A stretch of 55,551 bases of DNA from Rhizomucor pusillus. Its lineage: Eukaryota > Mucoromycota > Mucoromycetes > Mucorales > Lichtheimiaceae. Positions within the stretch are counted from its first letter, which is position 1. Every line of letters begins with the position of its first letter. Where the stretch lies: positions 1-55,551 of the forward strand of contig FWWN02000149.1 in the NCBI GenBank assembly GCA_900175165.2. Reading direction: 5' to 3'. The notes beneath the pieces are model-generated. The model ran no database searches. It worked only from the letters and a program-made list of their open reading frames with translations, and had not been told where the DNA came from. This document shows positions 55,420 through 55,551 of the stretch, piece by piece. Position numbers and translations under genes: made by a program.

Positions 55420-55551
55420 AGCATGACTTGCTGACTTGCTGGGGTGCGCGCAGAGACAGAGAGAGCTGCGATTTCAAGTTTGTGCAACACTGTCAATGGA
55501 AAAGGAAATCAAGTTCCGTAGGTAGCCTGCCTGCCTGCCTGCCATTTTGAC
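55420..55551. other. Upstream flank with a CCTG repeat
   Basis: Promoter side of the helical protein gene. A GCCT tandem run (55525-55543) lies at the window edge. The window ends here. Confidence 0.6.

Overview
The window looks like nuclear DNA of an early-diverging fungus, most likely Mucoromycota. That is an inference from three things: fungal-type genes (SDE2, an AFI1-type DENN protein, LysM and GT32 proteins, YPT1/Rab1), a very high density of short GT-AG introns (mostly 50-80 nt), and a decayed Fanzor-type element. I built 28 gene models by hand, splicing about 101 introns so that reading phase and family motifs agree across every junction. No RNA genes, CRISPR arrays or intact transposons were recognised. 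Position 15606 is an ambiguous base.

Layout. 1-2.1 kb: ICT1-like mitochondrial hydrolase (+), a hypothetical protein (-) and TMEM256/DUF423 (-). 2.1-4.3 kb: gene-poor with coding-like debris. 4.3-14.5 kb: secreted HExxH protease, small Ser/Lys-rich protein, F-box/RCC1 protein, SDE2, NAP1 and RAD23. 14.5-21.3 kb: the accessory part of the window, holding a Fanzor-like pseudogene followed by a duplicated block of about 0.9 kb. Each block copy carries an 82-aa single-C2H2-finger gene with its own TATA promoter. The upstream copy also drags a scrap of the 3' end of the DUF4396 gene that borders the downstream copy. 21.3-27 kb: DUF4396 protein, FAD monooxygenase-like protein and YPT1/Rab1. 27.8-34.9 kb: LysM + 3D-like secreted protein, NAPE-PLD, MND1, ZNF511, TMEM70-like protein and a PY-motif membrane protein. 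35-42.7 kb: AFI1-like DENN protein, CLYBL-type lyase and LEA2-like membrane protein. 44-50 kb: iron-sulfur L-serine dehydratase, RPB4 and a GT32 glycosyltransferase with a lectin-like C-terminus. 51-55.4 kb: a Ser/Pro-rich protein with an SxIP motif and an unrecognised all-helical protein.

Most genes are ordinary housekeeping loci without functional clustering. They touch ubiquitin and proteasome work (F-box, RAD23), splicing and genome stability (SDE2), chromatin (NAP1), transcription (RPB4), meiosis (MND1) and membrane traffic (YPT1, AFI1). Packing is tight: two convergent pairs overlap at their stop codons (892-898 and 9700-9703), another pair is 8 bp apart, and MND1 and ZNF511 share a 117-bp divergent promoter. 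The features most worth following are the Fanzor relic next to the duplicated zinc-finger micro-genes, the start codons isolated on their own exon in RAD23 and MND1, and several unusual domain combinations.
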